Below are positions 53,901-56,900 of a stretch of 64,000 nucleotides of DNA, one piece after another; within the stretch, counting starts at the first letter, position 1; every line of letters starts with the position of its first letter. The position numbers and the translations under genes were made by a program. The notes under the pieces were generated by a model, which worked only from the letters and a program-made list of their open reading frames with translations, was not told where the DNA came from and searched no databases. Source of the DNA: Arcuatula senhousia (taxonomy: Eukaryota; Mollusca; Bivalvia; Mytilida; Mytilidae); contig OZ020306.1 of assembly GCA_963971305.1 (NCBI GenBank), positions 61,602,686 to 61,666,685 on the forward strand, given 5' to 3'.

Positions 53901-56900
53901 TTACGGCCCCTCAAAGGTGAAAAATAGCCATTTTTCATGTTTTTTGCCTACAGAATGAAAACTATTGCAGATAGAGATTAGTTGTTGCTTGCTTAAATGT
54001 TTAGCTCATTTAGCTCTACAAAAGTCTCCATAGGGTCGAAGTTGTCAGATGATCCCTTATAGGGGTTACGGCCCTTGAGAAATAGGGTTTTTTCATGTTT
54101 TTGTCCTACAGAATGGAAACTATTGCACATAGAGATTAGCTGTTGCTTGCTTAAATGTTCAGCTCATTTAGCTCTACAAAATTCTCTATAGGGTCGAAGT
54201 TGTCAGATGACCCCTTACAGGGGTTACGGACCATGAAAAATAGCGATTTTTCATGTTTTTGTCCTACAGACTGAAAACTATTGCAGATAGAGATTAGCTG
54301 TTGCTTGCTTAAATGTTCAGCTCATTTAGCTCTACAAAATTCTCCATAGGGTCGAAGTTGTCAGATGACCCCTTATAGGGGTTACGGCCCCTGAAAAATA
54401 GCGATTTTTCATGTTTTTGGCCTACAGAATGAAAACTATTGCAGATAGAGATTAGCTGTTGCTTGCTTAAATGTTCAGCTCATTAAGCTCTACAAAAGTC
54501 TCCATAGGGTCGAAGTTGTCAGATGACTCCTTATAGGGGTTATGGCCCCTTATAGGTGAAAAATGGTGTTTTTGGCCTATAGAATGAAAACTATTGCAGA
54601 TAGAGAAAAGCTGTTGCTTGCTTAAATGTTCAGCTCATTTAGCTCTACAAAAGTATAGGGTCAACATCAAGACCAGGTGAGCGATTCAGGCTCCTGGGAG
54701 ACTCTTGTTTCATCACACAATGAAAATTGGTACCCTCGAAAATAAATGAATCCACAGTAAGCCAAAAAACCTTGATTCATGTATAAAGTATTTACAAATT
54801 TGCATATTACGCAAAAATCACACTACATATAGATTATTACACAATTGCACAGGGTTTTCCATATCCGGTCCAATATCATTCCGAGACTCCTTTTAAAGGT
54901 GACAGCATCAGCAGTGACTAAAATATGGGTCTAGGAATTGCATGTGAACTGATATTGAAAACTCTGTCATAATAAAACCTTATCTAGTCTGTTACTCACT
55001 GAAAAAGACAACATAATATACAGTAAAACTCAATTATAAAAAATTTGCTAACAACGAATTTACGCATATAACAATTTTGTTTCATATCCCCGACCAAACT
55101 CCTGCAATTTTGATGTAAAATAAAGTAGAGATAACAAATTTGTTTTTAACGAATATTCTGATACTATGAACTTATTTTCAATTCCCCAAATGCCAATGCA
55201 TATTGAAAATTACAACATTATATGGACCTGAAAAATGCAAAAAGGTAAAGGCGATAATCAATGATTGAACTGACAGACATCAAAGGTAATAAAAGTTTAT
55301 TTGATGAAACAAACGTGAACTGCTGTTATTTTAATAAAAATAATGTTAGATCATTTAGAGTTTACTTAATGTTTTAGAAAATGGCTTTATTGTAAATTTA
55401 ATATGCATCCTCATATGTAAGTTTTGTGTTCAAAGCCTATAACGAATTCATTGTATGACGTAACAAAATTGGTTATTTCAATACAAAGAATTGCACTTAT
55501 AACAAATTGTTTTCCCTGTTCCCCTGAAATTCGTTATAACCGAGTTTTACTGTTAAAATATTCAATTTGTTATAATAAGCTTTATTGTTTGATTGCAGTT
55601 ATAAAATCAATTATAATCTGAACATCTCATGTTTGCTAAAAGTTGAAGTTTGTGGCATCACAAGAGCATGGGAGGCCTGATATGGACCATATCAGGTCCC
55701 TGGTCAAATATGGCTTGGACACTTCTGGCTGTTTCATTTGGGCAAAATCATGCAAAGAAATGCTAAATGTGTTATAAAGTATGATAATGCCTGATCAAAA
55801 GAACATCATACTATATATGTATAAAAAGACCAAACCATGAAATAAGATTCCCAAAAAATATAAAATTTTGCATTCAATTGATTGATAAATTTCTTAAACC
55901 CATGTATTTATGAGTCCATGATTATTCACTTATTCTCAATTCATGAAAATTAATTCCCATGAATTTAAGTTCTTTCGCAATACATGTATTCTCATGATTT
56001 CTCAGAGCTTTTGCAAGATTTGATACAATACTTTTATAGACTTTTAAAAATTGTTATTATGAAGATACTCAATTCTTAAATTTGACTGTAAATGTACTGT
56101 TTGACTGGTATTTTCAAGGATTTCGCAATTAATCAGTTTTTGCAAAATGAAATATGTGCAAAAATTTAATAATTCATAGAATATTTATAAAGAATAATCT
56201 ACAAAAACATGATTTAATTGGTGAAAATTTGTACATTGGCAGTATATTGGTAAATGTCAAATGTATATTGTAGCCAAAGGACGGTGGATACTGTTTTCCC
56301 ACATACAAAGCGACAGTAAACAGACATGGAGAATTTAAATCCCCTGCCCTTAACAAGGAGATCAACTACAACGAAGAACTGGCCAAGCCTATAAACACCA
56401 GTATCAGCATTGTGTGGACTAGATTCTTCGGGTAAGATTAATGTGCTTTTCTCTCTAAGAATCAGGCATTGAATGAATCATGATTTTAAAAACACACGAG
56501 TTTGTCTTTGAAATTTAATTTAAAATGTATTAAGAAATACAAAAATGAATTTCGTTTTATTTCAAAGTGTCAGTTAATCAAGAAATTTTTTGTATGAAAT
56601 GCATGTAAAATTTGGTTTCAAGGGAGGTAACTCCTTACAATCACATATATTTCCATTCATTCTATTGAAAATTTTTCTACAACCTCTGACACTTATTGAG
56701 GCAATAACCAGCTAGTTTAGTTTTAGTAGATCATAAACAATGTGCAGACATTGTGAAAATCGTGTGTTTTTTTAACCATGATTCAATTTTTTTCAATTTT
56801 GCTTGATTTTTACAGAGAAAAGCACTTATAGTGCTAGATAGGAATATGCCATAAAATTTGTTATATGCAGGTCAGAGACACAAGTTTTAGTCGTATATGA

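Larger units (their letters stand above)
51271..54710 (+). mobile_element. Composite family B tract with 158-bp tandem arrays
   Basis: One full 5' hairpin at 51274 and a partial one at 51363 are followed by three family B 3' ends (about 53383-53414, 53582-53615 and 54674-54710), each with GGTGAGCGATTCAGGCTCCT. Between lie two tandem arrays. Openings CTCTGGAACCACTGAAGGG and CTCTGAAACTACTGAACAG mark two related bodies. Confidence 0.7.
49755..56273 (+). other. Intron 17: large block of hairpin elements and a tandem satellite
   Basis: It contains family B copy 1 (49781-50851), family E copy 3 (50906-51140), the composite family B tract with 158-bp arrays (51271-54710), and a pogo/Tigger-like TIR element (55021-55553). 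The last 700 bp are AT-rich without recognised features. Confidence 0.7.
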
